From positions 124,001-188,000 of the forward strand of contig NZ_QXML01000006.1 of assembly GCF_003583985.1 (NCBI RefSeq): a stretch of 64,000 nucleotides of DNA, given 5' to 3'. Positions within the stretch are counted from its first letter, which is position 1; each line of letters begins with the position of its first letter. This DNA is from Algoriphagus lacus. Its GTDB lineage: Bacteria; Bacteroidota; Bacteroidia; Cytophagales; Cyclobacteriaceae. Below, one piece after another: positions 1 to 9,120 of the stretch. The notes beneath the pieces were generated by a model that was not told where the DNA came from, did not search any database, and worked only from the letters and a program-made list of their open reading frames with translations. The translations under genes and the position numbers were made by a program.

Positions 1-960
1 CGTATGCAGATCATCACAGATTATGCACTGGAGCATCAGAAGGCTTCGGGGATCAAGCTGCTTTGGGGAACTGCGAACGTCTTCAGTAATCCACGCTATA
101 TGAATGGGGCTTCCACCAATCCTAACTTTGACGTGTTGGCTTTTGCCGGGACTCAGGTAAAAAATGCGCTGGATGCCACCATCAAATTGAGCGGTGAAAA
201 TTACGTGTTCTGGGGTGGACGTGAAGGTTACATGTCATTGCTCAATACCGACATGAAGCGTGAAAAGGAACACCTTGCCCGCTTCCTGACCATGGCCAGA
301 GACTATGCGAGAAAGAATGGATTCAAGGGTACGTTCTTCATCGAACCCAAGCCAATGGAGCCGACAAAACATCAATATGACTACGATTCGGAGACGGTAA
401 TCGGTTTCCTTCGTCATTTTGGTCTGGATAAGGATTTCAAACTCAACATCGAAGTGAACCATGCGACTTTGGCTGGCCATACCTTCCAGCATGAGCTGCA
501 AGTGGCTGCTGATACGGGAATGTTGGGATCAATTGACGCTAACCGTGGAGACTATCAAAATGGTTGGGATACGGACCAGTTTGCCCTTAACCTGCAGGAA
601 CTTGCTGAGTCAATGTTGGTAATCCTGGCAGCAGGTGGTCTTCAAGGTGGCGGTGTAAACTTTGACGCGAAAGTCAGAAGAAACTCAACCGATCCTGAAG
701 ATTTGTTCCTTGCGCATATCGGAAGTATGGATGCATTTGCCAGAGGGCTCTTGATCGCAGCAGATATCATGGAAAAGTCAGATTATCTCGAGCGAAGAAA
801 GAACCGCTACGCGAGTTTTGATTCCGGCAAAGGAAAGGCCTTTGAAGATGGTAAGCTGACTTTGGAAGATCTTAGAGCGTATGCCTTTGAAGTAGGAGAA
901 CCAAAGCAAATCAGCGGAAAACAGGAATACTTTGAAAATTTGATCAATCGGTTTATTTAA
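1..960 (+). CDS. xylA: Xylose isomerase, 3' part (truncated by window edge)
   Basis: Interconverts D-xylose and D-xylulose in the cytoplasm, the first step of xylose catabolism. The frame is open to base 1, so the first ATG at 4 is internal; about 319 codons remain of the usual ~440, and the N-terminal third lies outside the window. Metal/substrate-site segments of the family are visible: the stretch with [18 protein letters not shown], then [36 protein letters not shown] and [16 protein letters not shown] strong terminator follows. The next gene is a carbohydrate acetylesterase, which suggests a xylan/xylose utilisation locus extending to the left; that link is inference. Confidence 0.97.
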   Translation, partial: RMQIITDYALEHQKASGIKLLWGTANVFSNPRYMNGASTNPNFDVLAFAGTQVKNALDATIKLSGENYVFWGGREGYMSLLNTDMKREKEHLARFLTMARDYARKNGFKGTFFIEPKPMEPTKHQYDYDSETVIGFLRHFGLDKDFKLNIEVNHATLAGHTFQHELQVAADTGMLGSIDANRGDYQNGWDTDQFALNLQELAESMLVILAAGGLQGGGVNFDAKVRRNSTDPEDLFLAHIGSMDAFARGLLIAADIMEKSDYLERRKNRYASFDSGKGKAFEDGKLTLEDLRAYAFEVGEPKQISGKQEYFENLINRFI

Positions 961-968
961 TCGAACTT

Positions 969-993
969 AAAGGAGACTTCGGTCTCCTTTTTT
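969..993 (+). terminator. Intrinsic terminator after xylA
   Basis: A 9-bp stem (aaaggagac / gtctccttt) with a TTCG tetraloop is followed by a T run, 9 nt after the xylA stop codon. It separates xylA from the following esterase. Confidence 0.9.
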
Positions 994-1011
994 ATTCCAA
1001 TTCACCCTTCT

Positions 1012-2916
1012 ATGAAAAAGCTGCTTTTCATCCTGCTTGCTTTCCCTTGGTTTGTGGCATGTGAGTTTTCCAAGCCGGACTCTGAGGTTAAGTTCCCGAA
1101 ACTAATCTCGGACGGAATGGTCGTCCAGCGTGATATTCCCATCAAAATCTGGGGAAGAGGAATTCCCAAAGAAAAGGTACGGGCAAGTATGGCTGGTGCC
1201 ATCGGAAGCACTCAGGTTTTGGAAGACAGTACCTGGTTGGTTCAACTCCCTCCTTTACCCGCTGGGGGGCCTTATGAGCTTCAGGTAAACCTTCAGACCA
1301 TAAAGGATGTCTACATTGGAGATGTTTGGTTGGCGGGAGGACAGTCCAATATGGAATGGCCGCTGAAATCCGGAGTGATTGGTGCAGAAGAGGAATTTGC
1401 CAATCCGGATTTTTCACAAATCCGATTTTTCAAAGTGGCAAATGATTACAGTGCCGAGGAGAAAAGTGATGTTTCCGGTGGAGAGTGGAAAGTAGCCAAT
1501 GGAGAAAACCTGCCTGAATTTTCCGCGGTAGCTTGGTTTTTTGCCAAGCGAAATCACCAGGAAAAAAATGTACCTGTGGGAATCATTGAGTCCAACTGGG
1601 GAGGAACGCCTGCTGAAGGCTGGACTGAGACAAAAATCCTGGCTGAAATCGAAGGAAGAAGCTATACCGCCGAATCAAAGGAAATAGTAGAAAATCCTGC
1701 CAAGTGGAGGGAAATCCTCAGTGAAAATGAGAAGAGAAGGGAAATGAGAGACCTTCTGGTCAAAAGACCTGACTCCTTGGCGGCCGGTGAAGTTTCATCG
1801 GTGGGATACAATGACGGAGATTGGAAGTCGATCAACCTTCCGGCAGGAAATCCCTTGGAGCACATTGCCTGGGTAAGAAAGAAGTTTAACCTGAGTTCAA
1901 CCGGAGAGGCAATTTTGACCTTGTCGCCAATTAATCAAATGGCTTATATCTATGTCAATGGGGTGCAGGTACATTACAAAGATTGGAGTGAGACGATGTC
2001 GGAATTGAAGATTCCTGCCGAGATCCTGAAAAAAGGCCAGAATGTCCTGACTGTCCGCGCCATTAATACTTGGAACAACAAGCCGGAAATTGGAAGAAAA
2101 TGGGAAATGTATTTGACTCAAAATGGCCGGAAAATCAATCTGGAAGGAGCATGGACATATTCCAATGATAAAGTGGAACCCCAACTTCCCGTCGTGGAAT
2201 ATCACAATTGGAGACCGGGATTTATGTTCAATGCAATGATTGCCCCGTTGACCAATTATGCCATCAAGGGTGCCATCTGGTACCAAGGAGAAAGCAATGC
2301 AGGCCGCCATGCGGAATACCGAGAGCTATTTGGGACGATGATCACCAATTGGAGAACTCGATGGGAAATAGGCGATTTTCCATTTCTTTTCGTTCAGCTG
2401 GCCAATTACATGGAACGAAAAGAACTCCAGCCGGACAGTGACTGGGCACATTTGAGAGAGGCACAGACTCAAACTTTGGAATTGCCAAACACCGGAATGG
2501 CGACTATTATAGACATTGGAGAGGAAGGCGATATTCATCCAAGAAACAAAAAGGATGTAGGGGAGAGGCTTTGGCTTCAGGCTAAAAAAGTGGCTTTTGG
2601 CGAAGACCTACTAGCCTCGGGTCCAGTATTTAAAGAAGCGAAACGTGAAGGTAATGAACTGATATTGACCTTTTCTGACTTTGGAGAAGGGTTAAAATTA
2701 TCACAGGGAGAGGAACTGAAAGGGTTTGTCGTTGAAGACGCAGAAGGTCAGTTTGAAGTGGCAAAGGGGATGATATCCGGACCCAATCAGGTGAACCTTA
2801 CAATTCCAGAAGGATTTGTTCCGGTAGGAATTCGATACGCATGGGCTGATAATCCAGAAGTGAATCTGGTGAATAACTTGAACCTTCCAGCCAGACCGTT
2901 TAAAGCTGGATTGTAA
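1012..2916 (+). CDS. SGNH-type sialate O-acetylesterase-like lipoprotein
   Basis: Predicted carbohydrate O-acetylesterase of the sialate O-acetylesterase/SASA family, removing acetyl groups from sialic acids or acetylated plant glycans. The N-terminus is a lipoprotein signal (MKKLLFILLAFPWFVAC, Cys17 as lipidation site), so it should be envelope-anchored. The nucleophile block GGQSNMEW places Ser112 as catalytic Ser; WYQGESNAG is the second conserved block and GDIHPRNKKDVGERL carries the Asp/His pair. Residues about 250-400 form an inserted beta-rich domain of the galactose-binding type seen in long family members (634 aa in total). Its position after xylose isomerase makes acetyl-xylan a plausible substrate, but this cannot be told from sequence. 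Confidence 0.88.
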   Translation: MKKLLFILLAFPWFVACEFSKPDSEVKFPKLISDGMVVQRDIPIKIWGRGIPKEKVRASMAGAIGSTQVLEDSTWLVQLPPLPAGGPYELQVNLQTIKDVYIGDVWLAGGQSNMEWPLKSGVIGAEEEFANPDFSQIRFFKVANDYSAEEKSDVSGGEWKVANGENLPEFSAVAWFFAKRNHQEKNVPVGIIESNWGGTPAEGWTETKILAEIEGRSYTAESKEIVENPAKWREILSENEKRREMRDLLVKRPDSLAAGEVSSVGYNDGDWKSINLPAGNPLEHIAWVRKKFNLSSTGEAILTLSPINQMAYIYVNGVQVHYKDWSETMSELKIPAEILKKGQNVLTVRAINTWNNKPEIGRKWEMYLTQNGRKINLEGAWTYSNDKVEPQLPVVEYHNWRPGFMFNAMIAPLTNYAIKGAIWYQGESNAGRHAEYRELFGTMITNWRTRWEIGDFPFLFVQLANYMERKELQPDSDWAHLREAQTQTLELPNTGMATIIDIGEEGDIHPRNKKDVGERLWLQAKKVAFGEDLLASGPVFKEAKREGNELILTFSDFGEGLKLSQGEELKGFVVEDAEGQFEVAKGMISGPNQVNLTIPEGFVPVGIRYAWADNPEVNLVNNLNLPARPFKAGL

Positions 2917-2920
2917 GTAA

Positions 2921-2952
2921 AAGAGCTCGGCACCAAGCCGAGCTCTTTTTTT
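2921..2952 (+). terminator. Terminator between convergent genes
   Basis: An 11-bp perfect stem (aagagctcggc / gccgagctctt) with a 5-nt loop is followed by a T run, 5 nt after the esterase stop. A shorter T run on the other strand means it may also stop the convergent hydrolase transcript. Confidence 0.9.
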
Positions 2953-3004
2953 CTTCATTTCTTCAAGCGTACAGTATTTTTAGGTACTGCTGATTTGATA
3001 GTTT

Positions 3005-4072
3005 TCAGTTTATTTTATCCATTAATTCTTTGGCTTTAGTCATTTCATCCATTTGTTGCTGAAATTCCGGCTTTGCTGGAACCTTCGCTACATTTTCCAG
3101 AAAATCAATGGTACTAAAAAGAACTCCCTGCCAATCCTCGGAGGTGATGGAAGAGGCGATTACGTGATCGCCCGCTTTTGGAAAAGCCATTTCTTTTTTC
3201 AATTCAGCAGGGGTTCCCAATTGGCCAAACATCTCCAGCATCCTGGGAACAGATACCACAAAATCCTGTTCCTGTTCACTTTTATAGTAATATCCCAAGA
3301 AAAGCGGCTGTTTGATTTTTGAAAAGGTTTCCGCATTCATTTCACTGTAAATCAGCGTGGCCAGACTTTGATAGCCGTTGATGTGATAATCTTCAGACCA
3401 ATAGGCTTTCTTTTCCCCTTCTCGGTCTTGATGAATTACACTGTTTTCCATCATGGTTTTTTCCATCAGGAATTTTGTCCAAGGCTTGAAGAATCCTTCA
3501 AGGCGTTCTCCTCCGTCTCGAATGGCAGGGGAATATACGACCACCGCTTTTATTTCAGGTTGCTGGCTGGCCATTAGCAAAGTCAATGCTCCTCCCATGG
3601 AAGTTCCCACTACGATCACTGAGTCTCCAAGACTTTTTCCGATCTGATAGGCTTCTCCGACTGCATCCGCAAGCTTTTGCGCAGTCATGTATTCCATCCC
3701 GTTTTCCCGTTTGATTCCATGCTCGGGGAGTCGGGTCACAAAAAGATTGGCTCCAAAATGGGTGGCCAGGAAGCGATGTACAGGGTCACCTTCCATTGGA
3801 CTGGCACCAAAGCCATGGATGTAAACAATGGAATAGGGAGTTTTGGTTTTGTTGGCGCTGTCAGCCCATTGAATGTATGCTTCATTTCCGGGCTTGAGGC
3901 CAATTACAGTGTCTTCACGCTGTCTGACATACGATTCCAACTCATTCAAACTGGTGGGTACTGCCGGAAAATTGATGACCAGATCCTGTCGGTCCACTTT
4001 TGGGCCCAACATATATACGATCACTAAAACCATGGCTGTGGCAAAGAGACCCAGGAAAATTTTACGAAGCAT
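3005..4072 (-). CDS. Membrane-anchored alpha/beta hydrolase
   Basis: Serine hydrolase of the alpha/beta fold, probably a lipase/esterase or monoglyceride-lipase-like enzyme. Residues 5-22 form one hydrophobic segment (signal anchor), so the catalytic domain probably faces the periplasm. The oxyanion-region motif YIHGFGASP lies at about residue 84. The nucleophile elbow GTSMGG places Ser158, and AGDHVIASS near the C-terminus supplies the likely catalytic His. Length 355 aa. It starts 5 nt after the stop of the upstream lipoprotein gene, so the two are probably co-transcribed. Substrate unknown. Confidence 0.8.
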   Translation of the reverse strand: MLRKIFLGLFATAMVLVIVYMLGPKVDRQDLVINFPAVPTSLNELESYVRQREDTVIGLKPGNEAYIQWADSANKTKTPYSIVYIHGFGASPMEGDPVHRFLATHFGANLFVTRLPEHGIKRENGMEYMTAQKLADAVGEAYQIGKSLGDSVIVVGTSMGGALTLLMASQQPEIKAVVVYSPAIRDGGERLEGFFKPWTKFLMEKTMMENSVIHQDREGEKKAYWSEDYHINGYQSLATLIYSEMNAETFSKIKQPLFLGYYYKSEQEQDFVVSVPRMLEMFGQLGTPAELKKEMAFPKAGDHVIASSITSEDWQGVLFSTIDFLENVAKVPAKPEFQQQMDEMTKAKELMDKIN

Positions 4073-4077
4073 TTTGG

Positions 4078-4686
4078 CTAGTTGGTTTTAAGAAAAGGTG
4101 AGGTGGAGTCCATCACTTTCTGAGTTCCGTTTCTCAAAAAGAGGAAAGTTCTGGTTTTCAGTTGTGAGTAATTGGAAGGAGTGATGTTCAATTTTGACCC
4201 GAAATAAACAGAGACATTTTGGAAATCCCGCAATTCGGAGATTTTTTCCCCTTCAGGAGTGATTAAAAGGTAAGATATGTCGGTTCCGGTAGGCAAACCG
4301 GCGAAGGGTGCAAGGAGGATTACCGAAATGTTGGAGATATTTCGAAGGTTGTAAGTTTGGATACAGCTGAGCGCAAAGGCTTGACCGGGAAGGGATCCCG
4401 AATTCATTGCCTCCTTTTCCTTGATTTCCAGTTCAAAGTTGAACCTAAACTCCGAAAAAGCCACGGTGTCTGCGGATGAGGCAAATCGTTGATTTTTGTA
4501 GGGACTGAAAAATACCTGTTTGATCGAAACTGCATCAGCTTCTTTTGGTGCAGGACAACCCTCATTGAACTCCGGCTCTTCGATGCAGGATACCAAAACC
4601 AGGACAGAAAGGTAAGCCAAGCAAAGGCTGACCGTAGCCCAAGCCTTTTTGTAATCCCAGCTTTTAAATTTGTGGATCCAAACCAT
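4078..4686 (-). CDS. Lipoprotein of unknown function
   Basis: Not recognised. 202 aa, with an N-terminal stretch of basic residues, a hydrophobic segment and a lipobox ending LVLVSC, so a predicted envelope lipoprotein. The remainder is a single beta-rich domain. Two further cysteines (one in the NEGCP stretch, one in ALSCIQTYN) could form a disulfide. It is the first gene of a two-gene unit with the alpha/beta hydrolase 5 nt downstream. Confidence 0.7.
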   Translation of the reverse strand: MVWIHKFKSWDYKKAWATVSLCLAYLSVLVLVSCIEEPEFNEGCPAPKEADAVSIKQVFFSPYKNQRFASSADTVAFSEFRFNFELEIKEKEAMNSGSLPGQAFALSCIQTYNLRNISNISVILLAPFAGLPTGTDISYLLITPEGEKISELRDFQNVSVYFGSKLNITPSNYSQLKTRTFLFLRNGTQKVMDSTSPFLKTN

Positions 4687-5208
4687 ACCTTAAATTTAAA
4701 AATAACCTTATTATCTAGTACTTAGGATAGCAGTAGGATTTTGGATGGTTTTATTGTCTTGAGCAATGTCACTTTTATTGCTTTTTTGAAAGACTGACGG
4801 TTCCTGGATTAATCAATTTTTCCCACGGATTTGATTTTTATCAAAACACTGTGTCCTTTCGGACAAAACCTGTACGCTGCCGTACAGGTTTTTTGATTCC
4901 AAATAATTTGTTTTCAGTGACTTATAAAAAGTTGAAAATTAAATTTCCTTAACATGGAAGCAATTGATGCAACCTTTGATTTTAGCATTTTATGCAAAAT
5001 CTGTCCGCTTCTGCGACAGAAAAAGCCCAAAATCCCAAATCCGATCGAAGTTTGATGATTAAAATATGACCAAATCGAAATAATCTTCTCCTGTTAAGTG
5101 TGAAAAAATTCAAATAAGGGCCTCTGAAGTTTGGCTGTTTGGACTGTGCCAAACTGAGTTGGTATGTGCTTCGCATGAAGGATATCACAACACTAAACCA
5201 ACATATTT
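4687..5208. other. 522-nt intergenic region with an orphan terminator-like hairpin
   Basis: The flanking genes point away from each other, so both promoters should lie here, yet I could not find a clean TTG/TAnnTTTG pair. The one clear structure is the hairpin at 4865-4894. No ORF in the stretch looks like a gene: candidates on the minus strand lack any recognisable composition or start. Confidence 0.6.
4865..4894 (+). terminator. Orphan terminator-like hairpin, possible small-RNA end or attenuator
   Basis: An 11-bp perfect stem (aaacctgtacg / cgtacaggttt) with a 4-nt loop is followed by six T. There is no coding gene upstream on the plus strand: the nearest, the lipoprotein gene, runs away from it. 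The minus-strand reading also ends in four T. It could end a short untranslated RNA or sit in the leader of the gene at 5209. Confidence 0.6.
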
Positions 5209-5796
5209 ATGAAAACCTTATTCACTTTCGCACTTGCAGGCGCCTTATCTTTTAGCAGCCTAGCAGCCAACGCAGCCGACGATTTGATGGCACTTTCAGA
5301 CGTTAAGGCAAAATTTAAAAAAGTTAACGTACTCCTAAGAGGTGGAGTTGGGGAGGCCAAAATCTCCTTGTTTGACCACACTGGTAGAAAGCTTCACCAA
5401 CGAAAAGTCACTGTCGGTGAGCTGGACTTGATCCTGCCCTACAACTTGAACGAATTGCCTACCGGAGAGTATCAGGTGAAAATCAGCACCGATGAGGAAC
5501 AGGTAGTTTACAAAGTCGAGACTTTTGAACAGCCCATTGCTACTTCCGAATTGCCTTTGGCAGCTTATGGGAAAGTTGTGGATGATCAGACCATTAACAT
5601 TGCCGTGATGGGCTTGGACGAACCTGGTGTCGATGTGGAAATTCGATCTTCAGAGGATAATAAGGTTATCTTCGAAGAAGAAATCAACCAATCGGAAGGG
5701 TTCAGAAAGAACTATAAACTAAAAGGTGTTTCACCGGAAGATGTTTACATCCAGGTGACGGACTCCAAAGGTAGATCCAAAACTCTTCACTTCTAA
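5209..5796 (+). CDS. Small exported protein with two T9SS-CTD-like beta-sandwich repeats
   Basis: 195 aa with a clear Sec signal peptide (residues 1-22, ending ANA). The mature part seems to hold two copies of one beta-sandwich. Residues about 38-105 include ISLFDHTGRKLHQRKV and LNELPTGEYQVKIS; residues about 112-195 end with VYIQVTDSKGRSKTLHF. The first copy resembles the C-terminal sorting domain of type IX secretion cargo, whose typical strands are 'v.D..Gr.v' and 'l..Gvy.vki'. No enzymatic domain is attached, so it may be a free sorting-domain-like protein or simply share the fold. Monocistronic, with its own terminator. Function unknown. Confidence 0.7.
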   Translation: MKTLFTFALAGALSFSSLAANAADDLMALSDVKAKFKKVNVLLRGGVGEAKISLFDHTGRKLHQRKVTVGELDLILPYNLNELPTGEYQVKISTDEEQVVYKVETFEQPIATSELPLAAYGKVVDDQTINIAVMGLDEPGVDVEIRSSEDNKVIFEEEINQSEGFRKNYKLKGVSPEDVYIQVTDSKGRSKTLHF

Positions 5797-5819
5797 TAAC
5801 AAACCAGCCTGTTGTAGAG

Positions 5820-5852
5820 AAGCTTCAGATCGAAAGATTTGAGGCTTTTTTG
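5820..5852 (+). terminator. Intrinsic terminator
   Basis: A 12-bp imperfect stem (aagcttcagatc / gatttgaggctt, with two G-T pairs) with a GAAA loop and a T run follows the gene at 5209. Confidence 0.8.
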
Positions 5853-6006
5853 TTTTTAATTGCTTTTGAGTGCAGTCAATCCAGTTGAACTGGATTTACC
5901 TTTTTCATGGATTTGCCTAAATGAGAATTCATTTCGACTGGAATGAATAATAGAGCAAAATAATCCGGCTTTTGGAGGAGTGATCACCAAATTCTATCCG
6001 CTCAAA

Positions 6007-7200
6007 ATGCCTAATTTTGAACAGAAACTTAAAAACCCAAATATGTTCGGACTTCACAGATCCCTTTTTTCAGAAGAGCATGAGCTTTTCAGGCAAAGTG
6101 TCAGAGCTTTTATCGCTAAAGAAATTATTCCTCAAAATGCAGAATGGGAAAAACAAAAAATGGTTTCCCGTGACTCTTGGCTGAAGTTAGGGGAAAATGG
6201 GTTTTTGGGAATTCAGGCACCGGAGTGTTATGGTGGTCTGAATATTCAGGATTTCCGATACAATGCGGTTTTGATTGAAGAACTTGGACTAAGCGGATGT
6301 TCCGGACCGGCCATCGGCTATCCGCTCCATTCAGACATTGTGATGCCTTATATTTTGCATTATGCCACCGAGGCTGCCAAAAAGAAGTACGTTCCCAAAA
6401 TGGTCACAGGTGAATTTATTGGTGCAGTTGCCATGACTGAACCGGGTGCCGGCTCAGATTTGCAGGGGATGCGCACAAGTGCTGTGGACAAGGGCGACCA
6501 TTACGTCGTCAATGGGTCCAAAACCTTTATAACCAACGGTTTCCTTGCGGATGTGGTCGTAGTAGCAGTAAAAACTGACCCGAATAAAGGTGCAAAAGGA
6601 ATCAGTTTGCTATTAATCGACAAGGATATGCCTGGTTTTTCCAAAGGTGTTCCTTTCGAAAAAGTTGGTTTACATGCTCAGGATACCTGCGAATTGTTTT
6701 TTGAGGATGTGAAAGTTCCAAAAGAAAATCTGCTTGGAAAGCCTGGAGATGGTTTTAAATACCTAATGACCGAGTTGGCGCAAGAGCGCTTAGTTGTGGC
6801 TTTGGCGGCTGTGGCCTTGGCTGAATTTGCCCTTAAAGCTACCATTGATTACGTAAAGCAGCGAAAAGCTTTCGGGAAGACTATTTCCGAGTTTCAAAAC
6901 ACACGATTCAAACTGGCAGAAATGGCCGCAGCCTTGGAGCAAGGCAGAATCTATTGCGACTATCTGGTCCAGTTGCACAATGAAGGCAAGCTTGATCCGG
7001 CGATGGCATCTGCAGCTAAATACAATATGACTGAGCTTCAGTGTAAAGTGGCAGATGAATGTGTCCAACTCCATGGGGGTTACGGATACATGTGGGAATA
7101 TGGAGTAGCCAGGGCTTGGGCTGATGCCCGGGTCCAGCGTATCTATGCCGGAACCAACGAGATCATGAAGGAATTGATCGCCCGAAAAATTTTGGGATGA
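6007..7200 (+). CDS. Long-chain-type acyl-CoA dehydrogenase
   Basis: FAD-dependent first oxidation step of fatty-acid beta-oxidation. Signatures: AMTEPGAGSDLQGM (FAD/substrate loop) and QLHGGYGYMWEY near the C-terminus. The C-terminal motif is YAGTNEIMKELI, with Ala where short/medium-chain enzymes have the catalytic Glu. Instead Glu occurs in ALAEFALKAT on helix G, as in long-chain and isovaleryl-type enzymes, so the active-site base is probably there. The frame opens at a GTG at 5980; I prefer ATG 6007, and ATG 6043 (MFGLHRSLF) is also possible because family homology begins about there. A GGAGGAG just before 5980 keeps the GTG option open. It precedes an acyl-CoA ligase by 75 nt, giving an activation/oxidation pair. 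Confidence 0.92.
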   Translation: MPNFEQKLKNPNMFGLHRSLFSEEHELFRQSVRAFIAKEIIPQNAEWEKQKMVSRDSWLKLGENGFLGIQAPECYGGLNIQDFRYNAVLIEELGLSGCSGPAIGYPLHSDIVMPYILHYATEAAKKKYVPKMVTGEFIGAVAMTEPGAGSDLQGMRTSAVDKGDHYVVNGSKTFITNGFLADVVVVAVKTDPNKGAKGISLLLIDKDMPGFSKGVPFEKVGLHAQDTCELFFEDVKVPKENLLGKPGDGFKYLMTELAQERLVVALAAVALAEFALKATIDYVKQRKAFGKTISEFQNTRFKLAEMAAALEQGRIYCDYLVQLHNEGKLDPAMASAAKYNMTELQCKVADECVQLHGGYGYMWEYGVARAWADARVQRIYAGTNEIMKELIARKILG

Positions 7201-7275
7201 TATATAAACCTTTCACGATATAGCGTATTTTTAAATAATTGGAAAAGCAGAAAATCACCCAAAAAAACCAACGAT

Positions 7276-8958
7276 ATGACCAATTTTCCCTGGCTAAAAT
7301 TTTATCCCGCTTCGGTGGATAAAGAGGTAAACTGTACAGCCTATTCCAGCATCAATGACCTTTTTGACGAAAGCGTCAGGAAGTTTGGACCGGCCGTGGC
7401 TTTTGAATGTATGGGCAAAACAATCTCCTACAGCGAGTTGGATAAACTCAGTGCCCAGTTTGCAAATTATCTAACGCAGGTATTGAAGTTGGAAAAAGGA
7501 TCACGCGTAGCGATCCAAATGCCGAATATTCTCCAATATCCTGTGGCGATGTTCGGAGCACTCCGTGCCGGAATGGTAGTTGTCAATACCAATCCCCTTT
7601 ACACGCCATCCGAAATGAAGCATCAGTTTAATGACTCGGGAGCTGAGGTTATTGTCATTGTGGAGAATTTTGCTTCCAATCTGGAAAAAATCAGAAATGA
7701 AATCCAAGCCAAACACATCATCACGACTGAATTGGGAGATATGTTGGGCGGACTCAAAGGGATGATCGTGAACATGGTGGTGAAGCATGTGAAGAAAATG
7801 GTTCCTCCCTTTTCCCTTCCGGGATCGGTCTCTTTCAAATCCGCGATTTCCAAAGGGGCGGGATTTACTTTCCGACCAGTGAAAACCACTTTGGATGAGC
7901 CTGCTTTCCTGCAATATACCGGAGGAACGACTGGAGTATCCAAAGGAGCTGAACTGACCCATGGAAACATCGTGGCAAACATGCAGCAGATTTCTGCTTG
8001 GATGAAACCTAAGTTGCGCGAGCGGGAGGAAATTGTGATTACAGCACTGCCGCTTTACCACATTTTTGCGCTGACAGTTAACTGTCTTGCGATGTTCAAG
8101 ATTGGAGCACACAATGTCCTGATTACCAACCCAAGAGATATGAAAGCTTTCATTGGTGAGTTAGCCAAGAAAAAGTTCACTGTCATGACTGGGGTAAATA
8201 CGCTGTTCAATGGACTGCTAAATCAGGAAGCCTTCAAGACGCTTGATTTCTCCGGACTGAAAATCGCAGTGGGAGGAGGGATGGCTGTTCAAAAAGCTAC
8301 TGCGGAAAAATGGCATGCCGTGACGGGTGTTCCTTTGGCTGAAGGATATGGTCTAACTGAGACAGCACCAGTAGCATCCTGTAACCCAATTGACGGTACG
8401 GAACGAATCGGCACCATTGGATTGCCGCTTCCCAATACCGAAATCATGATTGCTGATGATGCTGGCAATCCAGTACCAATCGGAGAACGGGGAGAAATTC
8501 TTATTAAAGGTCCTCAGGTAATGCGGGGCTACTGGAATCGACCTGAAGAAACCGCCAATGTGATGCATGGCGATTGGTTTAAGTCAGGGGATATTGGTGT
8601 TATGGATGACGATGGGTTTGTGAAGATCGTAGATCGAAAGAAAGAAATGATCCTAGTCTCCGGCTTTAACGTCTATCCTAACGAGGTGGAAGATGCCATT
8701 GCTTCCTGCCCTGGCGTGATTGAAGTTGGGGTAATCGGAATGCCTGATCCAAAATCCACTGAGAAAGTAGTTGCTTACGTAGTGAAAAAAGATCAGAATT
8801 TAACTGCCGAGAAAGTAATTGAACATTGCAAAGGTTACCTGACCAATTACAAAGTTCCAAAAGAGGTTTTTTTCACCGATGAACTTCCAAAATCCAATGT
8901 GGGTAAAATCCTTCGCCGGAAAATCAAAGAAGCCCATATCGAAAAAATTGGAGCATAA
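7276..8958 (+). CDS. Long-chain fatty-acid CoA ligase (FadD-like)
   Basis: ATP-dependent activation of fatty acids to acyl-CoA, ANL adenylate-forming superfamily, 560 aa as expected for FadD. Motifs in order: P-loop-like YTGGTTGVSKGAELTH, adenylate motif GYGLTETAP, DWFKSGDIG, hinge VDRKKEMILVSGFNVYPNE, and the catalytic Lys region PKSNVGKILRRKI. Downstream of a long-chain acyl-CoA dehydrogenase, so the two likely supply and start beta-oxidation together. A terminator closes the unit. Confidence 0.93.
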   Translation: MTNFPWLKFYPASVDKEVNCTAYSSINDLFDESVRKFGPAVAFECMGKTISYSELDKLSAQFANYLTQVLKLEKGSRVAIQMPNILQYPVAMFGALRAGMVVVNTNPLYTPSEMKHQFNDSGAEVIVIVENFASNLEKIRNEIQAKHIITTELGDMLGGLKGMIVNMVVKHVKKMVPPFSLPGSVSFKSAISKGAGFTFRPVKTTLDEPAFLQYTGGTTGVSKGAELTHGNIVANMQQISAWMKPKLREREEIVITALPLYHIFALTVNCLAMFKIGAHNVLITNPRDMKAFIGELAKKKFTVMTGVNTLFNGLLNQEAFKTLDFSGLKIAVGGGMAVQKATAEKWHAVTGVPLAEGYGLTETAPVASCNPIDGTERIGTIGLPLPNTEIMIADDAGNPVPIGERGEILIKGPQVMRGYWNRPEETANVMHGDWFKSGDIGVMDDDGFVKIVDRKKEMILVSGFNVYPNEVEDAIASCPGVIEVGVIGMPDPKSTEKVVAYVVKKDQNLTAEKVIEHCKGYLTNYKVPKEVFFTDELPKSNVGKILRRKIKEAHIEKIGA

Positions 8959-8997
8959 GTCATGGAATAAAAAGAAAACAGCAATTCAATAACCTTG

Positions 8998-9023
8998 AAA
9001 AAACCGCGAATTAGCGGTTTTTT
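8998..9023 (+). terminator. Intrinsic terminator after acyl-CoA ligase
   Basis: A 10-bp stem (aaaaaaccgc / gcggtttttt) with a 6-nt loop, whose T run is part of the stem, about 40 nt after the stop codon. Confidence 0.85.
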
Positions 9024-9120
9024 CGTTTTTTTGCAAACCTGAATCAAAGTCCAACTTTCAGCTTTGACTTTCTTCAAGTTAAATTTTCCATCATTCAACT
9101 TTAGAATTTTTCAATTCCCG

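Noticed and set aside
5980..6006. GTG start for the acyl-CoA dehydrogenase
   Set aside because: A GGAGGAG lies directly against the GTG, too near for a normal spacing, and homology begins further in; kept only as an alternative.
7501..8112. 203-codon minus-strand ORF
   Set aside because: Antisense to the acyl-CoA ligase with all its motifs; a shadow frame.
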